Part shown: positions 28,195-36,779 of the stretch, in pieces
Numbering within the stretch: position 1 is the first letter of the stretch
Layout: every line of letters starts with the position of its first letter
From: Verrucomicrobiota bacterium
GTDB taxonomy: Bacteria > Verrucomicrobiota > Verrucomicrobiia > Limisphaerales > UBA1100
DNA length: 64,000 nucleotides
Assembly (NCBI GenBank): GCA_028343615.1
Contig: JAOLZA010000006.1
Span: 1 to 64,000 of the forward strand
Reading direction: 5' to 3'
Notes under the pieces: generated by a model
The model's input: the letters and a program-made list of their open reading frames with translations, nothing else
Database searches by the model: none
What the model was told of the DNA's origin: nothing
Translations under genes and position numbers: made by a program

Positions 28195-29921
28195 AGCATC
28201 ACTGGCGTATCGCTGAAAACGAGCCCGCTTCTGCCGCGAGCTTAGCTCGGGCTCTGGGCGTTTCAAATCTGCTCGCCCAATGCTTGATGAATCGCGGACT
28301 AACAAACGAGGCGGAAACACGAAGATTTCTTGAGCCGCGTTTGGCCAATCTATCCGCCCCGGAAGCCATTCCTAATTTACCGGTCGCCGTGGAACGACTG
28401 TTTATGGCGCGCGAACGTAACGAACGTATTACAGTTTTTGGCGATTACGATGTTGATGGTGTAACTTCTTCTGCGTTACTGGTTGATTGTATGCGCACAT
28501 TGGGTTGGCAGATGGAAGCATATTTGCCGCATCGAATGGTCGAAGGTTACGGGCTTACTGTGGAAGGAGTGGTAAACTGCCTCGAGAAACACGAGACTGA
28601 TTTGTTGCTAGCGGTAGATTGTGGGTCCACCTCGGTGGATGAAATTGATCTTCTAGAAAAGAAGGGTGTTCCGGTAATAGTGCTCGACCATCATCAGGTT
28701 TCTGATCCCGCGCCACCTGCGCATGCAATTGTGAACCCGCAACTTGCGAATGAAGACGAATCAGATTTCCGCGAGCTGTGTTCAGCCGGGCTGGCGTTCA
28801 AACTCATCCACGGTCTCGTGAAAATGGGCCGCGAAAAGGGACTTGACGAATTCGTCGAATTTGATGTCCGCACCATGTTGGATCTCGTTGCGCTCGGTAC
28901 GCTTGCCGACATGGTTCCGTTGCAACGCGAGAACCGCATTCTTGCCCACGCCGGATTACGCCAGCTCAATCGCACCAAACGGCCCGGCATTCTAGCATTG
29001 GCCAAAGCCGCGGGAATCACCGGTTGGATTGGCGCATTTGAGGTGGGATTCCAAATTGGTCCGCGCCTCAATGCTGCGGGACGTTTGGAGAGTGCGACAA
29101 TGGCAATGGATTTACTGCGCGAAGCCGATGCAGCAGTCGCAACCGAACTAGCAGAGAATCTCGACCGCATAAACCGTGAACGTCAACTTGCGGAAAAAGA
29201 AATAACGAGGCAAGTGATTGACACAGTTCGCAACCGGTTCGACCCCGAAACCGATTATGTCATCGTGGAAGGTGAAGCTGGATGGCACATCGGGGTGGTC
29301 GGTATCGTCGCGTCGCGCGTGATGCGGGAGTTTTATCGCCCTGCGGTTATCGTGGGAGGTAGTCCTGACGGCGTTCTACGTGGGTCCGGCCGAAGTGTGG
29401 ATGGGCTTGATCTTGCTGCCGCGTTGTGCAAATGCGAACGCGAAGGTCATCTGGAGCGGGCCGGAGGTCACGCGATGGCCGCGGGTGTGAGTTTACAGCC
29501 AAAAAATCTTGATGCCTTTCGTGTCCGCCTTAATGAATTAGCACGTGAACAGCTTTCAGGGAAGGAACTTATGCCTACGCTACGCCTCGACGCGAGCGTC
29601 CCGTTAAGCGTCTTGACTCTTGCCGTGGTCGATTCTTTGGAGCAATTGCAGCCCACCGGTCAGGGCAACCACTCAACTCAGTTTGTAGTCCCTCAACTTG
29701 AGTTGGATGCTCCAGTGCGGCGAATGGGCAAGGAGAAGCAACACGCTAAGCTAAGTGTTACCGACGGCAACACTACCGCCGAAGCGATTTGTTGGAACGC
29801 GACCGGGCGCGATCTCCCGGAGGGCCGATTTGATCTTGCTGTGGAGCCTTCCGTTAATACGTGGCGTGGCGCGCGCTCGTTGCAGTTGAAGATTCTCGAC
29901 TGGCGACCATCCGCTGGGTAA
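28191..29921 (+). CDS. recJ: single-stranded-DNA-specific exonuclease RecJ
   Basis: VFGDYDVDGVTSSALL, VIVLDHHQVSDP, GPRLNAAGRLESA, ERAGGHAMAAGVSL. Confidence 0.96.
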   Translation: MKHHWRIAENEPASAASLARALGVSNLLAQCLMNRGLTNEAETRRFLEPRLANLSAPEAIPNLPVAVERLFMARERNERITVFGDYDVDGVTSSALLVDCMRTLGWQMEAYLPHRMVEGYGLTVEGVVNCLEKHETDLLLAVDCGSTSVDEIDLLEKKGVPVIVLDHHQVSDPAPPAHAIVNPQLANEDESDFRELCSAGLAFKLIHGLVKMGREKGLDEFVEFDVRTMLDLVALGTLADMVPLQRENRILAHAGLRQLNRTKRPGILALAKAAGITGWIGAFEVGFQIGPRLNAAGRLESATMAMDLLREADAAVATELAENLDRINRERQLAEKEITRQVIDTVRNRFDPETDYVIVEGEAGWHIGVVGIVASRVMREFYRPAVIVGGSPDGVLRGSGRSVDGLDLAAALCKCEREGHLERAGGHAMAAGVSLQPKNLDAFRVRLNELAREQLSGKELMPTLRLDASVPLSVLTLAVVDSLEQLQPTGQGNHSTQFVVPQLELDAPVRRMGKEKQHAKLSVTDGNTTAEAICWNATGRDLPEGRFDLAVEPSVNTWRGARSLQLKILDWRPSAG

Positions 29922-29929
29922 GTTTCCAT

Positions 29930-30601
29930 ATGGTTTCAGCCGTCATCGTTGCCGCGGGAAGTGGCACCCGTATGGGCGCGGATAAACTTTTCCTCGAAGT
30001 TGCGGGCTTTCCTGTAGTGAGCCACACTTGGAGGCGGTTCGATGCGCATCCGGAAGTTGATGAAGTTGTGATTGTTATTCGTGAAAATGCGCGCGCGGAT
30101 TTTGAGTTGTTGCGCAAGCAGCTGGCGCTCTCCAAGCCGTATTGTTTCGTTGAGGGCGGTGTGGAGCGCCAACATTCTGTGAGCAATGGTTTGGCCGCTG
30201 TGAATTCGAATTGTGAATGGGTGGTGATTCAGGATGGCGCGCGACCTTGCACTGCAAACGAGGCCATCACTGCCACCCTCGCCGCGGCCCGAATGAGTGG
30301 GGCGGCAGTTGTCGCCAGCAAAATAACCGACACTCTTAAGTACTCAGGTGGAACGGGACACATTATCAATAACGTGGAACGTACCCATTTGTGGGCGGTG
30401 CAAACACCGCAGGTTTTCGCGCTGGAAGTTATCCGAAAGGCAATGCTTGCTGTTAGAGCTCAGGATGCAGTAATTACCGATGACGCTGCTGCGTGCGAGC
30501 TCATCGACCAATCCGTTGCGTTAGTGGAAGCTGGTGCGCCCAACCCCAAAGTAACAACGGCAGCCGACCTGCCTTTGGTCGGTTTGCTGATCCGCCAATA
30601 A
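29930..30601 (+). CDS. ispD: 2-C-methyl-D-erythritol 4-phosphate cytidylyltransferase
   Basis: VIVAAGSGTRMGADKLFLEVAG, IQDGARPC, TDDAAACE; start trimmed to ATG 29930. Confidence 0.93.
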   Translation: MVSAVIVAAGSGTRMGADKLFLEVAGFPVVSHTWRRFDAHPEVDEVVIVIRENARADFELLRKQLALSKPYCFVEGGVERQHSVSNGLAAVNSNCEWVVIQDGARPCTANEAITATLAAARMSGAAVVASKITDTLKYSGGTGHIINNVERTHLWAVQTPQVFALEVIRKAMLAVRAQDAVITDDAAACELIDQSVALVEAGAPNPKVTTAADLPLVGLLIRQ

Positions 30602-30644
30602 ACCCTCCTTGCCATTTTGGCCCTAGACCTTAGGCTTTCCCTCT

Positions 30645-31910
30645 ATGAGACAGCGAATTTTTACCGCCGTGCTCGCCATCGCATTGGGCGTGAACCTATA
30701 CCTTGGCGCGCGCAACCTTGCGACCAGTGCTGAGGTTCGCGGAAAGGAAGATGTTTATGCCAACATGGAAAAATTCACGCGGGTGCTGGAAACCGTGCGA
30801 CGTGAGTACGTGGATGAGGATAGGGTTTCGTACGAAGATCTCGTGCAGGGTGCATTGCGCGGGATGATTCAAACACTTGATCCGCACAGTGAATATATGG
30901 ATGCCAAAAAATATCAGGCGTTGCAATCGGATACCATGCAACAGTTTGGCGGCATCGGCGTGGTGGTAAGCATGCGCGACAATTGGTTAACAGTGGTGGC
31001 GCCTATGGATGATACTCCGGGCAGTCGCGCGGGGTTGATGCCCGGTGATCGGATCATGAAAATCGGGGAAAAATCCGCAAAGAATATGAGCCTTAATGAT
31101 GCAGTTGGAATTATGCGTGGAAAACCCGGCACAGAGGTTACGGTTGTTTTTTACAGACCCTCTTCCGATAAGGATTTAACTTTCACGTTCAAGCGCGAGA
31201 TCATTAAAACCAAGAGCGTGAGTGACCTGGACGGTGGTGGGAAATATGATTTGTTGGAAAGTGAAATTGGCTATGTGCGAATGTCGGGCTTCTCTGAAAA
31301 AACCGCCAGCGAATTGGAATTGGCGTTGGTGAAAATGGAAGAGCGCGGACTCAAGGCAATTGTACTTGATTTGCGCGATAACCCCGGAGGCCTACTAACG
31401 CAATCGGCATACGTTACAGAAAAGTTCATACCCGAAGGGCAGGTAGTTGTTACTACCGAAGGCCGCGAGCAACGCCAACTCGATAAGTTAGTGGCTGGTG
31501 GCCGATTCAAGGAACGCACACTCCCGATGGTTGTTCTCGTCAATGGCGGGAGCGCCAGCGCCGCGGAGATTGTTGCCGGTTGCCTGCAGGATCTCGGTCG
31601 CGCCGAATTGGTGGGCATGAAAACGTTTGGCAAGGGCTCGGTTCAAAGCATATTGCCTCTGCATGATGGCTCTGCCTTACGGCTTACAACGGCCAAGTAT
31701 TATACACCAAAACACAGAACCATTCACGGCAAAGGAATCATGCCCGATCACGTGGTGGAAATGAGCCCTGAACAAATGGGGCACCTTGCCCTCAAGCGCT
31801 CTCCGGGCGGTTTGGGAACCTTGTCGGAAGAAGATCGCAAAAAAGCCGAAGCCACCATAGATCTTCAACTTAAAAAGGCGCTCGAACTGCTCAAGGCGAA
31901 ACTGAAGTAA
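30645..31910 (+). CDS. S41 family carboxyl-terminal processing peptidase with PDZ domain
   Basis: DPHSEYMDAK, PDZ GIGVVVSM...GSRAGLMPGDRIMKI, DLRDNPGG, NGGSASAAEIVAG, GKGSVQSI. Confidence 0.94.
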   Translation: MRQRIFTAVLAIALGVNLYLGARNLATSAEVRGKEDVYANMEKFTRVLETVRREYVDEDRVSYEDLVQGALRGMIQTLDPHSEYMDAKKYQALQSDTMQQFGGIGVVVSMRDNWLTVVAPMDDTPGSRAGLMPGDRIMKIGEKSAKNMSLNDAVGIMRGKPGTEVTVVFYRPSSDKDLTFTFKREIIKTKSVSDLDGGGKYDLLESEIGYVRMSGFSEKTASELELALVKMEERGLKAIVLDLRDNPGGLLTQSAYVTEKFIPEGQVVVTTEGREQRQLDKLVAGGRFKERTLPMVVLVNGGSASAAEIVAGCLQDLGRAELVGMKTFGKGSVQSILPLHDGSALRLTTAKYYTPKHRTIHGKGIMPDHVVEMSPEQMGHLALKRSPGGLGTLSEEDRKKAEATIDLQLKKALELLKAKLK

Positions 31911-31915
31911 CGTTC

Positions 31916-32944
31916 ATGCGGCTGCTTGCCATCGAAACTTCGTGTGACGAAACAAGCGCGGCAGTGGTTGTAGACGGGTGCGTGGTCAGCATGGAGGTTT
32001 CCTCGCAAATAAAAATTCACACCGAGTACGGCGGGGTGGTGCCTGAGTTGGCCACTCGCGAACATCTTCGCAACCTTTCGCCCGTGGTGCGCAATGTATT
32101 ACAACAATCCCAAACCAAACCCGCCGACTTAAACGCCATCGCCGCCACGCGTGGCCCTGGTTTGCCGCCAGCACTAATGGTGGGGTGGAAGGCCGCGCAA
32201 TCAATGTCTTATGCGCTGGGTGTTCCTTTGATGGGAGTGAATCATGTTCAGGCGCATTTGTATTCGCCGTGGTTTACCAGTGAACCGCCGGTTGCAGATT
32301 GGGAAAGTTTAAAGCCAAACCTTTCCCTCATAGTCAGCGGCGGCCACACATTGTTAGTGAAAGTAGATGCGCCCTTGAAACATCAGATTCTAGGTGGCAC
32401 ACAGGACGACGCTGCGGGTGAGTGTTTTGACAAAATTGCCAAGCTTCTCGGCTTGGCTTATCCGGGTGGGCCCGAAGTTGATAGGCTGGCGCGCACAGGT
32501 AACCCCACCGCGTTTGAGTTTGCGCGGCCGATGCTTAATCAGCCCAATGACGACTTCAGCTTTAGTGGGCTGAAGACTTCTGTCCGGTACTTCCTAGAAA
32601 AACACCCTGAATTGGCTGCCGATAACACGCGCCTACCCGACCTCTGCGCCAGCGCTCAAGCCGCCATCGTGGAAGTGCTTGTCAAAAAAGCCATACGAGC
32701 GGTCAAGCGCGAGCGAGTGCAATGCCTCACGCTCTCCGGAGGCGTCGCCAACAACAGTGAACTCCAAAGAAAATTGCAGTCATCTTGTGAGGAAAACGAT
32801 TTCACCTTGCACCTTGCATCACCAGATTTGTGCACAGATAACGCGGCAATGGTCGGTCTACTAGCAGAAAAGCAAATCTCCGAGGGCAAAGAGTTTGCTG
32901 ATCTTGAAATGGACTTTAAGCCCGGATGGCTTTTAGGCGATTAG
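31916..32944 (+). CDS. tsaD: tRNA N6-adenosine threonylcarbamoyltransferase
   Basis: AIETSCDETSAAVV, GVNHVQAHLYSPW, SGGHTLLV, DDAAGECFDKIAKLLGLAYPGGPEVDRLA, LSGGVANN. Confidence 0.97.
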   Translation: MRLLAIETSCDETSAAVVVDGCVVSMEVSSQIKIHTEYGGVVPELATREHLRNLSPVVRNVLQQSQTKPADLNAIAATRGPGLPPALMVGWKAAQSMSYALGVPLMGVNHVQAHLYSPWFTSEPPVADWESLKPNLSLIVSGGHTLLVKVDAPLKHQILGGTQDDAAGECFDKIAKLLGLAYPGGPEVDRLARTGNPTAFEFARPMLNQPNDDFSFSGLKTSVRYFLEKHPELAADNTRLPDLCASAQAAIVEVLVKKAIRAVKRERVQCLTLSGGVANNSELQRKLQSSCEENDFTLHLASPDLCTDNAAMVGLLAEKQISEGKEFADLEMDFKPGWLLGD

Positions 32945-34113
32945 GTGAGTTTTTTTAAAAACAAGGCCAATCGTTTAAGCGCTTCTTTCAGGTTCCCCAT
33001 GCCAGTGGCGTAACTAATTCGGATGTATTCGTCAGAGCCAAAAGCAACGCCGGGGACGGCGGCCACTTTAGCTTCGGACAATAGGCGTTCACAAAACTCT
33101 GCTGATTTCATTCCGGTGCTGGAAATATTTGGGAACAAATAGAACGCGCCCTGTGCGTTGACGCAAGTGATACCAGGCATGGCGTTAAGTTGTTCGCAGG
33201 CAAAGGCGCGGCGCTTTGAGAATTCAGTCATCCATTCTACAATGTGTTCCTGAGGGCCGTCGAGCGCCTGGATGGCACCGGATTGCGCAAAAGAGGTGGG
33301 GTTGCTGGTGCTATGGCTTTGGATGGCGCTGATGGCTCTTGCAATGGGCAATGGCGCAGCAGTGAAACCAATGCGCCAACCGGTCATCGAATACGCCTTG
33401 GCGAGACCGTGGACGATGATGGTGTGATCTTGGTGGTCGGGTGAGCAGGCGGCCACGCTTTTAAATACGGCATCGCCGTACAGCAGTTTTTCGTAAATTT
33501 CATCACTCATGATAAGAACACCTTTTTCCACGCACACATCGCCGAGAGCGCGCGCTTCGTCGGGGGTGTAAACGCTGCCGGTAGGGTTGCTGGGAGAGTT
33601 GAAAACAAAAAGGCGGGTGCGGTCGGTAATGGCGGAACGGAGCTGGTCGGGTGTTAGCTTGAATTCAGTGGCGTCGGTAGTCTGCACAATCACTGGAGTG
33701 GCGCCCGCAAGAGTGACCATTTCTGGGTAGCTCAACCAATACGGCGCGGGGATGATTACCTCATCACCTTCCTCACAGGTCGCGAGCATCACGTTGTAGC
33801 AGGAATGTTTGCCACCGCAAGAAACGATGATTTGCTGAGGGTCGTACTCGATATTGTTTTCGCGCTCAAATTTGCGAGCTACTGCCGATCGCAATTCAGG
33901 CGTGCCGGCAGCCGGCGTGTACTTGGTGAATCCATCAGCCAACGCCTTGACGGCGGCATCCTTAATATGGCTGGGAGTGTCAAAATCCGGTTCGCCCGCA
34001 CCCAATCCAATCACATCCTCGCCTGCCGCGCGCAGCTCCTTAGCCTTGGCGGTAATGGCCAGGGTGAGCGAGGGCGACAGTGAAGCGGCACGTTGAGAAA
34101 CATGATATTCCAT
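32941..34113 (-). CDS. pyridoxal-phosphate-dependent aspartate aminotransferase (class I/II)
   Basis: GLGAGEPDFDTP, NSPSNPTGSVYT, SDEIYEKLLY, GLAKAYSMTGWRIGF. Upstream in-frame start at 34134 also possible. Confidence 0.94.
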   Translation of the reverse strand: MEYHVSQRAASLSPSLTLAITAKAKELRAAGEDVIGLGAGEPDFDTPSHIKDAAVKALADGFTKYTPAAGTPELRSAVARKFERENNIEYDPQQIIVSCGGKHSCYNVMLATCEEGDEVIIPAPYWLSYPEMVTLAGATPVIVQTTDATEFKLTPDQLRSAITDRTRLFVFNSPSNPTGSVYTPDEARALGDVCVEKGVLIMSDEIYEKLLYGDAVFKSVAACSPDHQDHTIIVHGLAKAYSMTGWRIGFTAAPLPIARAISAIQSHSTSNPTSFAQSGAIQALDGPQEHIVEWMTEFSKRRAFACEQLNAMPGITCVNAQGAFYLFPNISSTGMKSAEFCERLLSEAKVAAVPGVAFGSDEYIRISYATGMGNLKEALKRLALFLKKLT

Positions 34114-34199
34114 TGCGTCGGGAACATGCCGCACACGGCATCGCGGCGCAAGTGGTTTTCTCCTTTCTATACTGCAGCCCCGAAGGTAAATAAACAGCC

Positions 34200-34751
34200 A
34201 TGCGTACGATTTATCACTTGTTGTTGTTGACTTGCGTAGCCTGCAACAAGAAACCCAAAACCGAATTTAGCCAACAGCTAGAACTGGCTGATGCGGGCGA
34301 CGTGAGCGCGCAATTCAAGGTCGGCAATTCGTACTATTTCCGTAACAGCAAGCGTGAACATGCGTTGGGCCTAGAGTACCTTGAAATGGCTGCTGAGAAT
34401 GGCCACATGGAAGCTCAATTTCTGGTCGGATTTATGTATGACATTGGCGAGGGACAAATAGGTCGTGACAGTAAAAAAGCTGGCAAATTCCTTTTGCGCG
34501 CCGCCCTGCAGGGTCACGCCGAGGCTCAACAACGAATGATCTTGCGTACTCAATACGGAGATGGAGTACCTAAAAGTCCTGCAAAGGCATTTATGTGGGC
34601 GGTGCTCGCCACCGCCAGCGGCGACCCTAAGGCAGCGAAACAAAGGCGAGGCATGGAGGCGGAGTTGTCGGCGCCCCTTGTTGAGGAGGGACGTAAAATG
34701 GCCAAAGAATTTAAGGCTAAGCGGGAGTTGATTGGGCAGCAGAAGGATTGA
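34200..34751 (+). CDS. Sel1-repeat (SLR/TPR-like) protein
   Basis: Repeats AQFKVGNSYYF, AQFLVGFMYDIGEGQIGRDSKKAGKFLLRAALQGHAEAQ, YGDGVPKSPAKAFMWAVLA. Confidence 0.82.
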   Translation: MRTIYHLLLLTCVACNKKPKTEFSQQLELADAGDVSAQFKVGNSYYFRNSKREHALGLEYLEMAAENGHMEAQFLVGFMYDIGEGQIGRDSKKAGKFLLRAALQGHAEAQQRMILRTQYGDGVPKSPAKAFMWAVLATASGDPKAAKQRRGMEAELSAPLVEEGRKMAKEFKAKRELIGQQKD

Positions 34752-34758
34752 TGTCGCC

Positions 34759-35832
34759 TTATTTGTCGCCCCTCCAGGCCAGCAAATCCAATGCGCGGAG
34801 CCCTTTGGTTGTAAGTACCCAGCGCGCGCCTTTTTTGAAAACTAGCGAACTGCACGGATGTTCGCGGCGCACATCCTCGTTGACCTCGAGTAACTCAAAC
34901 CGGACGCCGCCTGCTTTTTTCTTCAACCCTTCCTCAAACAAAGGCTTGAGGCGGATTGGGATGGCATTAAAATTCAGATCAACTTCCCATGCCTTAACGG
35001 GAAGTGTTTCATTTTTGGCAGCCTGTATGACTAACCCAGGAAACCGTTCCGCCCATTCCAACTGTGCCTGATGAATGCGTACGCGACACAGTAGGGGTTG
35101 TTTGGAGATATGGGATGTGAAATTGAAACTTCCAGCTGTGTCTTGTTGCAAAATATCGGCGGCATCAAGTCCGAGAAGATTTATTCCATTCCATGCGCCG
35201 TGGTGATTTTTTCCGCCCCTATACCAATGGTTAAACCAGCTATCAAACTGCGTGTTGATTTGCAGTCCGATTTCAAAATGCAAATGTGCGCGATCCTTGG
35301 AGATAGCGTCTCTCGTATTGGTGGTACGCCCAAGAACTCCAAGTGTATCGCCGCCGGTCACGGACTGGTCGACTTTTAATCCTTCTCTAATTTTGCTTAA
35401 ATGGGCGTACAGTGAGTAAGCCTGTAGACCCTCAATTGCATGGCGCAACACGATATATTTCCCATAATTAGAAGCGCTGACATTGGGGTTAATATACGTC
35501 ACCACGCCGTCTCGAACTGCTCGCACAAGATCGGTTGGCTCGTTTTGCTCGTCGCGGTGCAGGGCGCGGATGTCGATCCCTTCATGAATGCGGGTGCGCG
35601 TGTTTCTCACACACCCGAAGGCGCCACTGCTCCATGGTCGCCCCGGACCGGTGGGTGCAAAAAAGTTTATTTCTTCGCCTGAGCGGAGCAGGGTGCGGTT
35701 TTCCGTGGGGAACAAAAATTTTGGTTTAGTGGCAGGTAGGGGCCGGACGGGCAGAACCGGTGTGGATGGCTCAGTGGGTCGCCCGCACCCAATTGCCACC
35801 GTTAAGAAGACCAGCCAAAGGCGCGGCCACAT
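34759..35832 (-). CDS. M23 family metallopeptidase, putative lipoprotein
   Basis: Lipobox-like AIGCG; HEGIDI and AHLHFEIG metal-ligand motifs; VRDGVVTYIN, GGDTLGVLG. Confidence 0.86.
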   Translation of the reverse strand: MWPRLWLVFLTVAIGCGRPTEPSTPVLPVRPLPATKPKFLFPTENRTLLRSGEEINFFAPTGPGRPWSSGAFGCVRNTRTRIHEGIDIRALHRDEQNEPTDLVRAVRDGVVTYINPNVSASNYGKYIVLRHAIEGLQAYSLYAHLSKIREGLKVDQSVTGGDTLGVLGRTTNTRDAISKDRAHLHFEIGLQINTQFDSWFNHWYRGGKNHHGAWNGINLLGLDAADILQQDTAGSFNFTSHISKQPLLCRVRIHQAQLEWAERFPGLVIQAAKNETLPVKAWEVDLNFNAIPIRLKPLFEEGLKKKAGGVRFELLEVNEDVRREHPCSSLVFKKGARWVLTTKGLRALDLLAWRGDK

Positions 35833-35835
35833 ACG

Positions 35836-36366
35836 TTATTGGGCCCCCACTTTCAAATTTAATTCCTCAACAATGAACTCCAGCTCCATACGGGAAGCAT
35901 CCGGAATTACATCCAGCACTCGGGCAGCGACAACCCCTTCAACGCGGTACGTCCCTACGCAGCATGATTTGAATTTCCCATTTTGCTTGGGGTCTGGCAG
36001 CGGGTATAGAAAAAACAAATTGCGCTGCAGGTAGCGACTCGTAATCCCTTCAAACTGGCGGGATCCAGCCGTGGTTAGCCAGAGCCTCAATATTTCGAAT
36101 CCCTGCTTATCCACAACCAGCTCGGCACTTTGAAGTCCATCAGCCACCCAAAACAACGGTTCCGCGTCTATCCATACCGATCGATTTGAAGCGCGAGGAA
36201 CCTCGATTTGAATCGTAAGCTGCACCCCTGCCGTTGCCGACTGGCCAAAAATGGCCATCTCATATTCATTGCCAGTATCACGCCCCGGCAATTTGCAACC
36301 GGCAAAACCTAGATTCAGGAGTGTTGCCGCCAAAATTAAATTGCACGTCCGCTGCATCGGCTTCAT
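35836..36366 (-). CDS. hypothetical lipoprotein
   Basis: Signal peptide with lipobox LGFAGC; start trimmed to MKPMQRTCN. Confidence 0.65.
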   Translation of the reverse strand: MKPMQRTCNLILAATLLNLGFAGCKLPGRDTGNEYEMAIFGQSATAGVQLTIQIEVPRASNRSVWIDAEPLFWVADGLQSAELVVDKQGFEILRLWLTTAGSRQFEGITSRYLQRNLFFLYPLPDPKQNGKFKSCCVGTYRVEGVVAARVLDVIPDASRMELEFIVEELNLKVGAQ

Positions 36367-36419
36367 ACTCACGGAGGCAACACAGAAAACCAAATTCAGT
36401 AAAGAGGAAGTAATTCACC

Positions 36420-36515
36420 ATGGGTCAACAAACCAACAAAGTGCAAAAGCGCCGGCGGCGCACTGACTACCTTAAGCGTAAAAAAACTACCACCAAAACC
36501 AAGGGCGGCAAGTAA
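36420..36515 (+). CDS. 31-aa highly basic microprotein MGQQTNKVQKRRRRTDYLKRKKTTTKTKGGK
   Basis: Own translation; SD-like GAGGAAG ~10 nt upstream of ATG, followed by intrinsic terminator; absent from ORF track (below its apparent 60-aa cutoff). Confidence 0.72.
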   Translation: MGQQTNKVQKRRRRTDYLKRKKTTTKTKGGK

Positions 36516-36535
36516 TCCAGTCCAGCCCTTTCCGC

Positions 36536-36552
36536 AACCCCTAGGGGTTTTT
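36536..36552 (+). terminator. intrinsic terminator downstream of microprotein gene
   Basis: Perfect palindrome AACCCCTAGGGGTT followed by TTT. Confidence 0.7.
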
Positions 36553-36779
36553 GTGTGAATCTAATCCCAGATTTATTCACAAACCCAAGCACCTTCACCC
36601 GGCCTGCTTGAGATTTTTTTCACAAGCGTCTTGTTTGGCCATAAAAATGTGGGGTTATTTTCATGTGTGACGTTATATTTCTAATTTAATAATGGGAACA
36701 ATCTGTTCACAATAACTAGTGGCCAAACTTAAAAAGTGGGGTATCTTATCTTTAGTTCTGCGAGTGATCGTTAGAGCTA

